This document shows positions 29,473 to 41,004 of a stretch of DNA of 64,000 nucleotides, piece by piece. The stretch's first letter is position 1. The number at the start of each line of letters is the position of its first letter. Location of the stretch: assembly GCF_000244955.1 (NCBI RefSeq), contig NZ_CM001439.1, positions 4,583,234 to 4,647,233 of the forward strand, in the 5' to 3' direction. The notes under the pieces are model-generated. The model did no database searches and was not told where the DNA came from. It saw only the letters and a list, made by a program, of their open reading frames with translations. The translations under genes were made by a program, and so were the position numbers. The stretch comes from Saccharomonospora marina XMU15. Lineage in GTDB: Bacteria > Actinomycetota > Actinomycetes > Mycobacteriales > Pseudonocardiaceae.

Positions 29473-29519
29473 CAATGCTTACGGTAGGCCGGGACCGCGA
29501 GATGTGACAGGGCTGTTCA

Positions 29520-31541
29520 CTACTGGCGAATGGGTACCGACAGCGCCGCGGCCAGTCGCTGCGGTGTCGTCACCGGGCGTTCGCACACGTATCCGTGGCA
29601 GACATAGGCCGCGGCATTCCCGTCGACAAGCGGGCGGTCGGCGAGCAGCGGCACACCGCCCGCCTCTGGCGGACCCGCCAGCACCACGCCGCCGCCGTGC
29701 ACCTCGCGTGCTGCCTCGACAAGCAGATCCGACCGCGCCGCCGCGTCCGGCCCCACGACAGCGACCTGGACAGGTCCCGCGAGCAGTGCCTCCGCCACGG
29801 ACAGCCAGTGTCCGGCGAACCGTGGTGCCTGCGCGACGATCGTCCCGGCCCTGTCCAGCGCTCGCTCACAAGCCTGCCGGTACTCGCCTGCTCGGTCCGG
29901 ACCCGCCAGCGCGGAAGCCGTGAGCAACGCCCCTGCCAGCGCGGACGCTCCCGATGGCGTGGCGTTGTCGGTGGGGTCCGACGGCCGATGCACCAGCGCC
30001 TCGGCGTCGGCGGCCGTGTCGTGGAACGCACCAGGCAACTCGTCGTCGGAGAACAGCTCCAGCGCGGTGTCCAGCAGCAGGGTCGCCTGCGTCAGCCACA
30101 CCGACTCTCCACTGGCCTGGTGGACCGCGAGCAGGCCCTCGGCAAGGCATGCGTAGTCCTCGAGCACCCCTGCGGCTTCACCGACCACGCCGCCGCGAGA
30201 GCTGCGCCGCAGCCGTGCGTCCACGAGATGCCGGTCGAGCAGCAACTCGGCGGCGGAGACGGCAGCCTCCACCCAGTCGGGTCGCTCGAGCGCCACACCC
30301 GCCTCGGCGAGCGCGGTGATCGCCAGCCCGTTCCAGGCGGTGACCACCTTGTCGTCGCGCGACGGCTGCGGCCGACCGTTACGCGCTTCGAGCAACGCCG
30401 TGCTCACCCGCAACCACCTGGCCGTTTCGTCGGGGTCGCGTGGCAGTTGCAGCGTGGAGGCCCCGTGCTCGAAGGTGCCTTCCTCGGTCACCCGGAAGAC
30501 CTCCGCCGCCCACGAGCCGTCCTCCGGCCCGAGCACCTCGACCAGTTGCGCGGGGGTCCACACGTAGGTGAGCCCTTCGACGCCCTCGGTGTCGGCGTCC
30601 AGCGACGCGGCGAACCCGCCCTCCTGCGTGCGCAGGTCGCGAAGCAGGAACTCCGCGGTCTCCGCGGCGACACGGGTGGCCAGCGCGGAGGAGGTGCGGC
30701 GGGCGAGATGGGCGTAGCAGCGCAGCAGCAGTGCGTTGTCGTACAACATCTTCTCGAAGTGCGGCACCACCCACGCCGCGTCCACCGAGTACCTGGCGAA
30801 CCCGCCCGCGAGCTGGTCGTAGATGCCACCGCGAGCCATACCCTCCGCCGTGAGCTCCACAACGGACAGCGCTTCGGCCGATCCGGTGCGCTCGTAGTGG
30901 CGCAGCAGGAACTCCATGACCATGGCGGGCGGGAACTTGGGCGCACCACCGAAGCCGCCGTGCCCCGGATCGATCTGTCCGCGCAAAGTGGACACCGCGG
31001 TCGCGATGGCCTCCTCGTCGACAGGTCGCTGCGCCAGCGGCGCCGTCTGCTCCTGGATGTGGCTGACGATCTTCGTGGCACCCTGGCGCAGTTCGTCCGC
31101 GCGTTCCGACCACGCGCGCGCCACCGCCGTGAGCACCTGCCGAAACGACGGCATCCCGTGCCGGGGCGTCGGCGGGTAGTAGGTGCCGCAGTGGAACGGC
31201 TTGCCGTCCGGGGTGAGGAAGCACGTCATCGGCCAGCCGCCCTGCCCGGTCATCGCCTGGGTGGCGGTCATGTAGACGGCGTCGATGTCCGGCCGCTCCT
31301 CGCGGTCCACCTTGATGTTGACGAAGTGCGCGTTCATGAACGCGGCCGTCTCGTCGTCTTCGAACGACTCGTGGGCCATGACGTGACACCAGTGGCACGC
31401 GGCGTAGCCGATGGACAGCAGGATGGGCACGTCACGGCGCTTCGCCTCGTCGAGGGCCTGCGCGCTCCACGGCCACCAGTCCACCGGGTTGTCGGCGTGC
31501 TGCAGCAGGTACGGCGAGGTTGCGCTGGCTAGGCGATTCAC
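29520..31541 (-). CDS. thioredoxin domain-containing protein, YyaL/DUF255 family
   Basis: 673 residues. Residues ~1-165 are a DUF255 thioredoxin-like domain with the [12 protein letters not shown] motif (Cys pair separated by His-Trp), followed by a long (alpha/alpha)6 region like that of sugar epimerases ([30 protein letters not shown]). Found in bacteria and animals (SPATA20), with unclear function. The ATG at 31541 starts [20 protein letters not shown], the typical family beginning. The position corresponds to Rv1084 in mycobacteria. Confidence 0.92.
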   Translation of the reverse strand: MNRLASATSPYLLQHADNPVDWWPWSAQALDEAKRRDVPILLSIGYAACHWCHVMAHESFEDDETAAFMNAHFVNIKVDREERPDIDAVYMTATQAMTGQGGWPMTCFLTPDGKPFHCGTYYPPTPRHGMPSFRQVLTAVARAWSERADELRQGATKIVSHIQEQTAPLAQRPVDEEAIATAVSTLRGQIDPGHGGFGGAPKFPPAMVMEFLLRHYERTGSAEALSVVELTAEGMARGGIYDQLAGGFARYSVDAAWVVPHFEKMLYDNALLLRCYAHLARRTSSALATRVAAETAEFLLRDLRTQEGGFAASLDADTEGVEGLTYVWTPAQLVEVLGPEDGSWAAEVFRVTEEGTFEHGASTLQLPRDPDETARWLRVSTALLEARNGRPQPSRDDKVVTAWNGLAITALAEAGVALERPDWVEAAVSAAELLLDRHLVDARLRRSSRGGVVGEAAGVLEDYACLAEGLLAVHQASGESVWLTQATLLLDTALELFSDDELPGAFHDTAADAEALVHRPSDPTDNATPSGASALAGALLTASALAGPDRAGEYRQACERALDRAGTIVAQAPRFAGHWLSVAEALLAGPVQVAVVGPDAAARSDLLVEAAREVHGGGVVLAGPPEAGGVPLLADRPLVDGNAAAYVCHGYVCERPVTTPQRLAAALSVPIRQ

Positions 31542-31553
31542 AGCGACAGCGTC

Positions 31554-32351
31554 TCACACGCGCTGTCGGCTCGCCGGTCCCCGCCGCGCCGCCTGCTCGA
31601 CGAGCACTGCGACCCCGTCGAGCAGCCGTTCGAGCCCGAACTCGAACGCCCTTGCCGGGTCGGCGGCCCCGTACTCCTGGCCCGCGGCGGCGCCGACCTC
31701 CGCGGCGACGGGGAACTTCTCGGCGTCGAACACCTTGGTGAGCAGCGGTTCGTACCGCCGCCACCATTCCTCGTCGGCGATTCCGGTGGCGCGCTCGGCC
31801 TGCGCATACTCCACGGCGCCGCGTGCCGCACCGTGCACGTAGTTGACCACGAGCGTCACCACCAGGTCCATTTCGATGCTGGTCAGCCCGATTCCCGCGA
31901 CGGCACGCAGGTCACGGTCGTACTTGGCGATCAGGTTGGGTCCGAGCACGGGGCGCGTGGTCGCCACCTGTAGCAGCCAGGGATGGCGCAGGTAGAGCTC
32001 CCAGGTGCGCCTCGCGGCTCGCGCCAGCCGATCCCGCCAACCGCCCGGCTCCTCCTCGTCCTCGCATGCCTCGGCGTGGACCCTGTCCACCATGAGGTCG
32101 ACGAGTTCCGCCTTGCTGGGTACGTAGCCGTAGAGCGACATCGCGGTGACGCCGAGGTCCGTGGCGAGCCTGCGCATCGAGACGGCTTCCAGCCCCTCGG
32201 CGTTGGCGATCGCGATGGCGGCCGCCGCGATGCGGTCGACCGTGAGCCGGGGCTTCGGGCCTCTGCGCGGTCGTTCCTGGATGCCCCAGAGCAGCTCCAT
32301 GCTGCGCTTCGGGTCACCGCTTCCGCTGTAAACGCCGATCACATCGCCCAT
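31554..32351 (-). CDS. TetR family regulator with tetracycline-repressor-like C-terminal domain
   Basis: 265 residues. The helix-turn-helix is at ~residues 38-80 (VDRIAAAAIAIANAEGLEAVSMRRLATDLGV, then AMSLYGYVPSK). The C-terminal ligand-binding domain (WRDRLARAARRTWELYLRHPWLLQ) is of the TetR_C_1 type found beside antibiotic exporters. It is divergent from the drrAB-like genes, with a direct repeat between them, so it probably represses that exporter. Confidence 0.92.
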   Translation of the reverse strand: MGDVIGVYSGSGDPKRSMELLWGIQERPRRGPKPRLTVDRIAAAAIAIANAEGLEAVSMRRLATDLGVTAMSLYGYVPSKAELVDLMVDRVHAEACEDEEEPGGWRDRLARAARRTWELYLRHPWLLQVATTRPVLGPNLIAKYDRDLRAVAGIGLTSIEMDLVVTLVVNYVHGAARGAVEYAQAERATGIADEEWWRRYEPLLTKVFDAEKFPVAAEVGAAAGQEYGAADPARAFEFGLERLLDGVAVLVEQAARRGPASRQRV

Positions 32352-32366
32352 TCTGCCCCGGTTGAT

Positions 32367-32417
32367 AACTCTATACAGCGTAGGTTATTGTCGCCGAGTT
32401 AACTCCATACGTCGTAG
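32367..32417. promoter_or_regulatory. 17-bp direct repeat in the tetR-drrA promoter region
   Basis: AACTCTATACAGCGTAG (32367-32383) and AACTCCATACGTCGTAG (32401-32417) match at 14 of 17 positions with a 34-bp period. The first copy contains a partial dyad (CTAnnCnGnnTAG). Their place between the divergent starts suggests binding sites for the adjacent TetR protein. Confidence 0.55.
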
Positions 32418-32434
32418 ACAGATTGGGGGGCGGG

Positions 32435-33408
<974 letters not shown>

Positions 33409-33412
<4 letters not shown>

Positions 33413-34266
33413 GCCAGGATCTCGCGCCACAACACCCCGGCGGCGTGAGCATCGCCGAACCGGCCCCGCCGCGTGGCAAGGAACGTCTGCGCTGGGCCGT
33501 AGCCGATGGGTGGGCTATCACCAAGCGTGACCTCACGCACTGGAGGAACCAGCCCGGCCAGTTCGTGGCAGGGCAACTGTTCCCTGTCATGGTGCTGTTG
33601 CTGTTCGGGCTGCTCTTCGGCGGGGCGATGGCCGTGCCCGGTGGCGGTTACTGGGAGTTTCTCGTGCCAGGCGTGCTGGCTCTGACGATGGTGTTCGGCG
33701 TCGAGGGCACGTTCACCGCCGTCAGCACGGATGTCACCCGGGGCGTCACCGACCGCTTCCGGTCGCTGCCGATGGCACCCTCGGCAGTGGTCGTCGGCCG
33801 GTGCACGGCCGACATGCTGAACGCCGTGCTGAGCCTGGCGACACTCACGGCCGTGGGACTCGCGGCGGGTTGGCGACCGCACGGCGGGCTCACCGCGACC
33901 CTCGCCGCCTTCGGGCTGCTCCTGCTGTTGCGGCTGGCGATGCTGTGGCTTGGCGTCTACCTCGGGCTCGTCCTGCGCAGCGCGGAATCGGTGATGGCGC
34001 TGCAGATCCTGGTCTGGCCCCTTGGCTTTCTCTCCAACACCTTCGTGGCTCCGGCCACTATGCCGGGTTGGCTCGGGACGATCGCGGAGTGGAACCCGCT
34101 GTCCGCGACGGTCGCCGCGACGCGGGAGTTGTTCGGCAATCCCGGTTGGACGACCGACTCCTGGCTCGCGACACATCCGGTGCTCGCCGCCGTAGCCTGG
34201 CCCGCCCTAGGAATCGCGGTGTTCTTCCCGCTTTCCGTCCGCCGCTACCGCGCTCTCAGCCACTGA
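33409..34266 (+). CDS. ABC-2 type permease, DrrB-like
   Basis: 285 residues with six predicted membrane helices after a ~45-residue cytoplasmic N-terminus. The conserved DrrB pattern is visible in DVTRGVTDRFRSLPMAPSAV (the coupling helix and ABC-2 signature) and WPLGFLSNTFVAPATMPGWL. With the adjacent ATPase it forms a two-component exporter. Its last 60 bp overlap the convergent membrane protein gene downstream. Confidence 0.92.
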
Positions 34267-34530
34267 GTGCGCTGGGGCCGCTGTGTCCGCTCGGTCCGAG
34301 CCTGCCCCCTGCTGCTCGGGTTCCTCGAACGAGGCGGGCACGCGCTTGAGGTGCTTGGTCATCGACCTGACCAGGAACACGACGGCGATGAAGAACAGCA
34401 GCAGGAGCAGCAGGCCGACGGGCGAGGACTTGCCGAAGTCCGCGCCCTGGCCACCGCCGTCGCCCCCCGGCTGCGCGAGCACGGCCGCACCGGACATCGC
34501 GGGAACGGCCACGAAGGCCGGAAGCGTCAT
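34207..34530 (-). CDS. small single-span membrane protein downstream of mca
   Basis: 107 residues. A possible weak N-terminal hydrophobic segment ([14 protein letters not shown]) precedes a Gly/Gln-rich linker and one strong membrane helix ([19 protein letters not shown]). The basic KHLKR cluster and a disordered acidic C-terminal tail follow. It starts 4 bp inside mca (ATGA overlap), as does the equivalent mycobacterial gene next to mca (Rv1081c position). The function is unknown, but the coupling is conserved. The 3' end overlaps the DrrB-like gene on the other strand. Confidence 0.75.
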   Translation of the reverse strand: MTLPAFVAVPAMSGAAVLAQPGGDGGGQGADFGKSSPVGLLLLLLFFIAVVFLVRSMTKHLKRVPASFEEPEQQGAGSDRADTAAPAHSVAESAVAADGKREEHRDS

Positions 34531-35438
34531 GTGTTCACCTTCTCTCGGACCCCCGCGAACAGATCGTCCTCCGGCAACGTCGTGTCGACAAGGGAACGTA
34601 CGAGTTCGTACTCCTCGGTGGGCCACACTTCCCGCTGCACCTCCAGCGGCACGGCGAACCAGCGGCTGTTGGGGTCGATCTGGGTGGCGTGCGCCTTGAG
34701 CGCCTCGTCTCGTACCTCGAAGTACTCCGCACAGCGTACCCGGGTGGTGACACGCTCGATGACGTCTGCCTTGTCCGGGTCCCACCGGCTGAGCCACTCA
34801 CCGTACGGCGAGTCGAGCCCTCGCGAGGTCAGCGCCTGGTGGAAGGCGGTGAGCTTCGCCCTGGAGAACCCGTGCGAGTAGTAGAGCTTCAACGGCTGCC
34901 ACGGCTCACCCGCCTCGGGGAACCGCTCCGGGTCCGAAGCGGCGTCGTAGGCTGCGACGGAAACCTCGTGACACCGGATGTGATCCGGATGTGGGTAACC
35001 ACCGTTTTCGTCATAGGTGGTTACCACGTGTGGCCTGAACTCGCGGATCGCACGCACCAGCTCACGGATCGGCTCCTCCATCGGGATCGCGGCGAAACAG
35101 CCTTCCGGCAACGGCGGCATGGGCTCGCCCTCCGGCAGACCGGAGTCGATGAAGCCAAGCCAGCGGTGTTGCACACCGAGGATCTTGGCGGCGCGCGCCA
35201 TCTCCTCCCTGCGCAGCTCCGACATGTTCGCGTGAACCTCGGGCTTGTCCATCGCGGGGTTGAGCACGCTGCCCGCCTCACCCCCGGTGCAGGTGACGAC
35301 CATGACGTCGTGACCCTCAGCGACATAGCGGGCCATCGTGGCCGCACCCTTGCTCGACTCGTCGTCGGGATGCGCGTGCACCGCCATCAGCCGCAGCCGC
35401 TCTCCTGCACCGATCGTCTTGCCTTCGGACACCGCCAT
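34527..35438 (-). CDS. mca: mycothiol S-conjugate amidase
   Basis: 303 residues of the LmbE/PIG-L deacetylase family. Zinc-binding AHPDDE occurs near the N-terminus ([20 protein letters not shown]), with a late His in [26 protein letters not shown] and [16 protein letters not shown] are characteristic of Mca rather than MshB. Mca cleaves mycothiol adducts of toxins to release mercapturic acids. The ATG at 35438 follows GGAGGGG. Its presence indicates a mycothiol-using actinobacterium. Confidence 0.95.
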   Translation of the reverse strand: MAVSEGKTIGAGERLRLMAVHAHPDDESSKGAATMARYVAEGHDVMVVTCTGGEAGSVLNPAMDKPEVHANMSELRREEMARAAKILGVQHRWLGFIDSGLPEGEPMPPLPEGCFAAIPMEEPIRELVRAIREFRPHVVTTYDENGGYPHPDHIRCHEVSVAAYDAASDPERFPEAGEPWQPLKLYYSHGFSRAKLTAFHQALTSRGLDSPYGEWLSRWDPDKADVIERVTTRVRCAEYFEVRDEALKAHATQIDPNSRWFAVPLEVQREVWPTEEYELVRSLVDTTLPEDDLFAGVREKVNT

Positions 35439-35569
35439 GACCCCTCCGGTCATCCGTCGTCGTGCGGACCCCCTGGCCCACGCCCTTAACACCTACACGG
35501 ATACTCAACACACCAGACGCGCTGTTCATTCTCCCCACGACCACGACAACAGCCGACGGGAGGCCATGG

Positions 35570-36040
35570 TTGAGCAACGGGCAGGCCGACTCGGCACGCG
35601 GACGACCGCAGGAGGTCGCACCGGAGCCCACCGTGCCGGAGAACCGCTACGGCCGTGCTCGTCGCTCCGCGCGAATGCCGCGCGGCTGGCGGCTGTGGCT
35701 GCTCGTACTGCTGGTTCTCGGCGCGGGGGGCGCCCTCACCTACATCGCATACCGCAACCTCGGGGCCGCTCCCATCGAGGCCGAGCGAGTCGGGTTCGAG
35801 GAGCGGCCGGGCAACGCCATGGAGATCACCATCGCCGTCCGACGCGACGACCAGGACCGTCCCGGCGTGTGCATCGTGCGGGTGCGCGACATCTCCGGCG
35901 CCGAGAGCGGCAGGAGAGAGGTCTACATCCCGCCGGGCGTCGAGCGAGTCTCTACGGTGATCCGCGGCATCGACCGGCCCGTTACCGCTGACGTGTTCGG
36001 ATGCGCTTACAATGTCCCGGAGTACATGTCAACCTCGTAG
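35570..36040 (+). CDS. DUF4307 domain-containing membrane protein
   Basis: 156 residues. A cytoplasmic N-terminus with a basic patch (RYGRARRSARMPRGWR) leads to one membrane helix (LWLLVLLVLGAGGALTYIAY), then an external beta-rich domain (EITIAVRRDDQDRPGVCIVRV... DVFGCAYNVPEYMS) with two Cys that could pair. It corresponds to the gene next to mca in mycobacteria (Rv1083). The TTG at 35570 has GGGAGG six bases upstream; an earlier in-frame GTG at 35462 lies within the mca promoter area and lacks a site. Confidence 0.78.
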   Translation: MSNGQADSARGRPQEVAPEPTVPENRYGRARRSARMPRGWRLWLLVLLVLGAGGALTYIAYRNLGAAPIEAERVGFEERPGNAMEITIAVRRDDQDRPGVCIVRVRDISGAESGRREVYIPPGVERVSTVIRGIDRPVTADVFGCAYNVPEYMSTS

Positions 36041-36129
36041 CGGCCAACGGGGTGAATAGAGCGCCGAACGTCCGCTCAGCGGAAAATTCGGGAACATTTG
36101 CCACGCAACGCGTGTTATCCTGACATGTC

Positions 36130-36160
36130 GGCACGGCCCAGGCGGGCCGTGTCTTTCCTT
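36130..36160 (+). terminator. intrinsic terminator after the DUF4307 gene
   Basis: A 10-position stem (36130-36139 with 36144-36153; core CACGGCCC/GGGCCGTG, one G-T pair) with an AGGC loop is followed by CTTTCCTT. This is among the most classical terminators in the window. It separates the DUF4307 gene from greA. Confidence 0.75.
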
Positions 36161-36225
36161 ATATTCCAGCCACGCCAATGTGGCGGCCGGCTTGTATACC
36201 CAAGATCGGCAGGCCCTAGGAGGAG

Positions 36226-36723
36226 ATGGTGACCGTGAGCGACACCAAGGTGACCTGGCTGACCCAGGAAGCCTACGACAGGCTCAAGAGCGAGCTCGAT
36301 GAGTTGATCGAGAATCGTCCGGTCATCGCTGCGAAGATCAACGACAGCCGGGAGGAGGGCGACCTCAAGGAGAACGGTGGCTACCACGCCGCTCGTGAGG
36401 AACAGGGTCAGCAAGAAGCCCGCATCCGGCACCTGCAGGAGTTGCTTCGCACCGCGAAGGTCGGCGAGGCGCCCACGAACTCCGGCGTCGCCGAGCCGGG
36501 CATGGTCCTTACCGTGCGCTACGACGGCGACGACGACGAAGAGACTTTCCTGCTCGCGACCCGCGAGGAGGGCGGCCAGGGCCCGATGGAGGTGTACTCG
36601 CCCGATTCCCCGCTGGGGAAGGCGCTGCTCGGCGCCAGGGAGGGCGAGTCGCGCGAGTACAGCCTGCCCAACGGCAAGACCCAGAAGGTGACGCTCGTCA
36701 AGGCGGTGCCCTACAGCGGCTGA
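36226..36723 (+). CDS. greA: transcription elongation factor GreA
   Basis: 165 residues. The N-terminal coiled coil carries the acidic tip ([20 protein letters not shown]) that reaches the RNA polymerase active site to stimulate cleavage of backtracked RNA. The C-terminal FKBP-like domain ends in [21 protein letters not shown] at 36218-36223 is very close to the ATG at 36226, so initiation at the in-frame GTG codons 36229 or 36235 is at least as likely. Confidence 0.95.
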   Translation: MVTVSDTKVTWLTQEAYDRLKSELDELIENRPVIAAKINDSREEGDLKENGGYHAAREEQGQQEARIRHLQELLRTAKVGEAPTNSGVAEPGMVLTVRYDGDDDEETFLLATREEGGQGPMEVYSPDSPLGKALLGAREGESREYSLPNGKTQKVTLVKAVPYSG

Positions 36724-36792
36724 TCAGCGACGTGTCCCGGTAGGTGCCCGGCGTGACGACGCCGGGCACCTACCGGCGACTATCGTGACCCG

Positions 36793-37596
36793 ATGAGCAC
36801 CGACCTGCCCATCTGCGCCACTTGCGCCATGCAGTACGAGGCTCCTCGTCCGGACTGCCCGGTTTGTCTCGACGAGCGCCAGTACGTACCGGCGGGTGGC
36901 CAGCGCTGGACCAGCCTCGCCGAACTGCGTGCGGGTGACTACACCGGCAAGCTCGCCGAACAGGGCCAAGGCATCATCGGCATCGGGACACAGCCGTCCT
37001 TCGGGATCGGGCAACGGGCGCTGCTGATCCCCACCGCCTCGGGCAACATCCTGTGGGACTGCGTCGCCTACCTCGACGACGACCTGATCGCCCAGATCGA
37101 CGAACTCGGGGGCGTGTCGGCCATCGCGATCAGCCACCCGCACTACTACACGACGATGGTCGAGTGGGCGGAGGCGTTCGACGCGCCGATCCACCTGCAC
37201 GCCGACGACCAGCAGTGGATCGGAAGGCCGCACGAGCGCATCCGGCTGTGGGACGGTGTCAGCCACCGCCTCGCCGAGGGGTTCACGCTGATCAACCTCG
37301 GGGTGCACTTCGCGGGCGGAACGGTGCTGCACCGTGCTGAGGGAACCGCGGGCGGCGCGGCGCTGTTCAGCGGCGACATCGTCCAGGTGATCCCCGACCG
37401 CACGCACGTCGCCTTCATGTACAGCTACCCCAACTACATTCCCGAGCGCCCTTCGGTGGTCAGGCGTGCCGCCGAGTTGCTCGAACCGCTGGAGTTCCAG
37501 GAAATCTACGGGGCGTGGTGGGACGCGGTCGTACGCGCGGACGGCAAGGAGGTTGTCCGCCGGTCCGTGCAGCGCTACCTGGAGCGAGTGGGCTGA
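36793..37596 (+). CDS. MBL-fold protein with N-terminal zinc ribbon
   Basis: 267 residues. Two CxxC pairs near the N-terminus (ICATCAMQYE and CPVCLDERQY) form a probable zinc ribbon. The rest is a metallo-beta-lactamase-like fold with SHPHYYTTMVEWAEAF in place of the HxHxDH motif, so the second zinc site is altered, and LFSGDIVQV later. Hydrolytic activity is uncertain. Similar actinobacterial and fungal proteins are annotated only as MBL-fold. Its last 22 bp overlap the lrp-like gene on the other strand. Confidence 0.72.
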   Translation: MSTDLPICATCAMQYEAPRPDCPVCLDERQYVPAGGQRWTSLAELRAGDYTGKLAEQGQGIIGIGTQPSFGIGQRALLIPTASGNILWDCVAYLDDDLIAQIDELGGVSAIAISHPHYYTTMVEWAEAFDAPIHLHADDQQWIGRPHERIRLWDGVSHRLAEGFTLINLGVHFAGGTVLHRAEGTAGGAALFSGDIVQVIPDRTHVAFMYSYPNYIPERPSVVRRAAELLEPLEFQEIYGAWWDAVVRADGKEVVRRSVQRYLERVG

Positions 37597-38060
37597 CCTC
37601 GCGCGACGCGCTCCAGCAGCGGCCGAACCCTTGGCGCAACCGGCGTGGACAGCGCGATGGACGTCGATGTCCTGCGCACCCCTGGCACGCCGACCACCTC
37701 GTCGATCACTCGCTGCAGGTCGTCGTTGGAGCGTGCGACCATCCGCACGAACAGGTCTCCCTGTCCCGTCGTCGCGTGGACCTCGCAGACCTCGTCGATC
37801 GCGGCCAGCGCACTCGACACCTCCGACCTCCGGCCCTGCGCGATCTCCAGCACCGCGAATGCGGTAAGGCCGTAGCCCATGGCTGCGAGGTCGAGTTCCG
37901 GAGGAAAGCCTTTCAGCACCCCGGCGGTGGTGAGGCGGTCCAGCCGTGCCTGCACGGTGCCGCGCGCCACCCCGAGCCTGCGCGCGCATTCGAGCACGCC
38001 CAGCCGTGGCGTGTCGGTGAGCAACAGCAGCAGGCGCCCGTCAAGCTCGTCGAGGTCCAC
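37575..38060 (-). CDS. Lrp/AsnC family transcriptional regulator
   Basis: 161 residues. The N-terminal helix-turn-helix (LDELDGRLLLLLTDTPRLGVLECARRLGV, then RGTVQARLDRL) is followed by an AsnC ligand-binding domain (DEVCEVHATTGQGDLFVRMVARSNDDL). GTG start with AGGAGG upstream. It is divergent from hpd with a strong dyad between, so it very likely controls tyrosine degradation in response to an aromatic amino acid or its keto acid. Confidence 0.93.
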   Translation of the reverse strand: MDLDELDGRLLLLLTDTPRLGVLECARRLGVARGTVQARLDRLTTAGVLKGFPPELDLAAMGYGLTAFAVLEIAQGRRSEVSSALAAIDEVCEVHATTGQGDLFVRMVARSNDDLQRVIDEVVGVPGVRRTSTSIALSTPVAPRVRPLLERVARGQPTRSR

Positions 38061-38098
38061 TCGCCCTCCTGCGCAATCTGCTCAACCTGATCAACAAA

Positions 38099-38139
38099 TA
38101 GTGGACCTCACTAGTCAGATTGTCCAGTGAAGTCCACTA
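38099..38139. promoter_or_regulatory. 16-bp inverted repeat between lrp-like gene and hpd
   Basis: TAGTGGACCTCACTAG (38099-38114) and CCAGTGAAGTCCACTA (38124-38139) are reverse complements at 14 of 16 positions with a 9-bp spacer. Each arm also contains smaller dyads. This fits multimeric binding by the AsnC-type regulator and would overlap both divergent promoters. Confidence 0.7.
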
Positions 38140-38140
38140 G

Positions 38141-39364
<1,224 letters not shown>

Positions 39365-39374
39365 GCCGCGCCCT

Positions 39375-39410
39375 GGCCCGTGCGGGTCTGCGCGAGGACT
39401 CGCACGGGCC
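39375..39410. terminator. bidirectional hairpin between hpd and ilvA
   Basis: Arms 39375-39387 and 39398-39410 pair over 13 positions (GGCCCGTGCG with CGCACGGGCC, plus three further pairs including one G-T). The hairpin fills the 46-bp gap between the converging genes and ends at the ilvA stop codon. Confidence 0.65.
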
Positions 39411-40616
39411 TCACGGCATCACCGTGTAGCCCGCACGCTGCAGTTGCGCCGCCACTTCCGCACAGTGCTGCGCACCCCGGGTCTCCAGCTTCAGCGCGAT
39501 CTCCACCTCTCCCATCGCCAGCCTGCCCGAGATCCGGGAATGCTCGACGTCGAGCACGTTGGCCCCGAGTTCGCCGACCCGCGTCAGCACACCGGCCAGC
39601 GAACCCGGCCGGTCGGGAACGCACAGCCGCAGGCTCAGGTACCGTCCCGCAGCGGTCATACCGTGCTGGATGATCTGCAACAGCAGCAGCGGGTCCACGT
39701 TCCCACCGGAAAGCACAGCCACCACCGGCGGTTCGAACGCGCCCGCGTGCTCGAGCAGCGCGGCCACCGCCGCCGCGCCCGCGGGCTCGACCACGAGCTT
39801 TCGACGTTCCAGACACAGCAACACCGCACGCGACAGCGACTCCTCGTTCACCGTCACGATGTCGTCGACGAGCGTGGACACGTGCTGCAACGTCAACGGT
39901 CCCGGCGCCCCCACGGCGATCCCGTCCGCCATCGTCTGCATGCTCCGCAGCCGCACCGGTTCACCCGCCGCCAGGGAGGCAGGGAACGCGGCGGCGGACT
40001 CCGCCTGCACGCCCACCACGCGCACCTCGGGGCGCAACGCCTTGACCGCGCACGCCACCCCGCCGACGAGGCCACCACCGCCCGTTGCCACCAGGATCGT
40101 GGCCACGTCGGGCACCTGCTCCAGGATCTCCAGGCCGACAGTGCCCTGGCCAGCGATGATGTCGGGGTGGTCGAAGGGGTGGATGAACAGCGCACCCGTG
40201 CTGTTCGCGAACTCCTCGGCCCTGGCAAGAGTTTCCTCGAGCACCTCGCCGTGCAGCTGCACCTCGGCGCCGTAGCCGCGAGTGGCGGCCAGTTTCGGCA
40301 GCGGGGCACGCTCCGGCATGAACACCGTCGCCTTGATGCCGAGCAGCTGGGCAGCCAGCGCCACACCCTGGGCGTGGTTGCCCGCACTCGCGGCGACGAC
40401 GCCGCGCGAGCGCTCCTCCTGCGAGAGTCCGTGAATGCGCGTGTAGGCGCCACGGATCTTGAAAGAGCCGGTGCGCTGCAGGTTCTCGCACTTCAGCTGC
40501 ACCCCTCCGCCGACGGATTCCTCGAGGTCGCGGGCGTGCTCGACGGGGGTTGTCCGCACGACTCCCTCGAGCAGGTGCCGCGCCTTGCGGATCTGGTCCA
40601 CGGTCACGAGTCGCAT
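39411..40616 (-). CDS. ilvA: threonine ammonia-lyase with C-terminal ACT domain
   Basis: 401 residues. The PLP lysine is in GSFKIRGAY, the phosphate-binding loop is ATGGGGLVGG, and SAGNHAQGVA is present. Residues ~325-401 form a single ACT domain (LSLRLCVPDRPGSLAGVL...NVLDVEHSR). It deaminates threonine to 2-oxobutanoate, for isoleucine synthesis or catabolism; the single short ACT domain is closer to the catabolic/short IlvA type. Start at ATG 40616 (MRLVTVDQIRKAR); an in-frame ATG at 40628 is possible, and neither has a strong ribosome binding site. Confidence 0.93.
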   Translation of the reverse strand: MRLVTVDQIRKARHLLEGVVRTTPVEHARDLEESVGGGVQLKCENLQRTGSFKIRGAYTRIHGLSQEERSRGVVAASAGNHAQGVALAAQLLGIKATVFMPERAPLPKLAATRGYGAEVQLHGEVLEETLARAEEFANSTGALFIHPFDHPDIIAGQGTVGLEILEQVPDVATILVATGGGGLVGGVACAVKALRPEVRVVGVQAESAAAFPASLAAGEPVRLRSMQTMADGIAVGAPGPLTLQHVSTLVDDIVTVNEESLSRAVLLCLERRKLVVEPAGAAAVAALLEHAGAFEPPVVAVLSGGNVDPLLLLQIIQHGMTAAGRYLSLRLCVPDRPGSLAGVLTRVGELGANVLDVEHSRISGRLAMGEVEIALKLETRGAQHCAEVAAQLQRAGYTVMP

Positions 40617-40728
40617 TCGACAGATCATGTCACTGCGCGCACAGTGACAGGACGGTTACCTGCATGCCCGGAATCACCATTGGGTATTCTTGTCACGAAT
40701 TGGTATCCGAACGCGGGAGTCGTGTGGC

Positions 40729-41004
40729 ATGGCACGGGCGAGAACGTCAGCTGGTTCACGTCCCGCGGGCATGCTTTCCCTACTGGCCGCCCTCACCTCC
40801 GCACTGGCACTGACCGGCGCCGCCGTCTACACGGTCGGGCAGGCCGCCTGCGAGCCGGGCCAGTACATCCGCCACGACAGCCACGTGGAACTCGTCGGCG
40901 GCTGCGTCGACGGTGAGCAGCTACGTAGGGCCGGTGTCGGCCAGGCACCCGGCAACGGCTCGACCGGCACCGCCGGTGCCTCACACAGCAACTACCGTCC
41001 CTGA
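40729..41004 (+). CDS. small exported or membrane-anchored protein
   Basis: 91 residues. A basic N-terminus (MARARTSAGSRPAG) and a hydrophobic helix (MLSLLAALTSALALTGAAVYTVG) form a signal or anchor. The short outside part holds CEPGQYIRHDSHVELVGGCVDG, with two Cys that may form a disulfide, and a Gly/Ser-rich tail. I do not recognise a named family. The ATG follows GGGAG at 9 bp. The last 13 bp overlap metB on the other strand. Confidence 0.6.
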   Translation: MARARTSAGSRPAGMLSLLAALTSALALTGAAVYTVGQAACEPGQYIRHDSHVELVGGCVDGEQLRRAGVGQAPGNGSTGTAGASHSNYRP

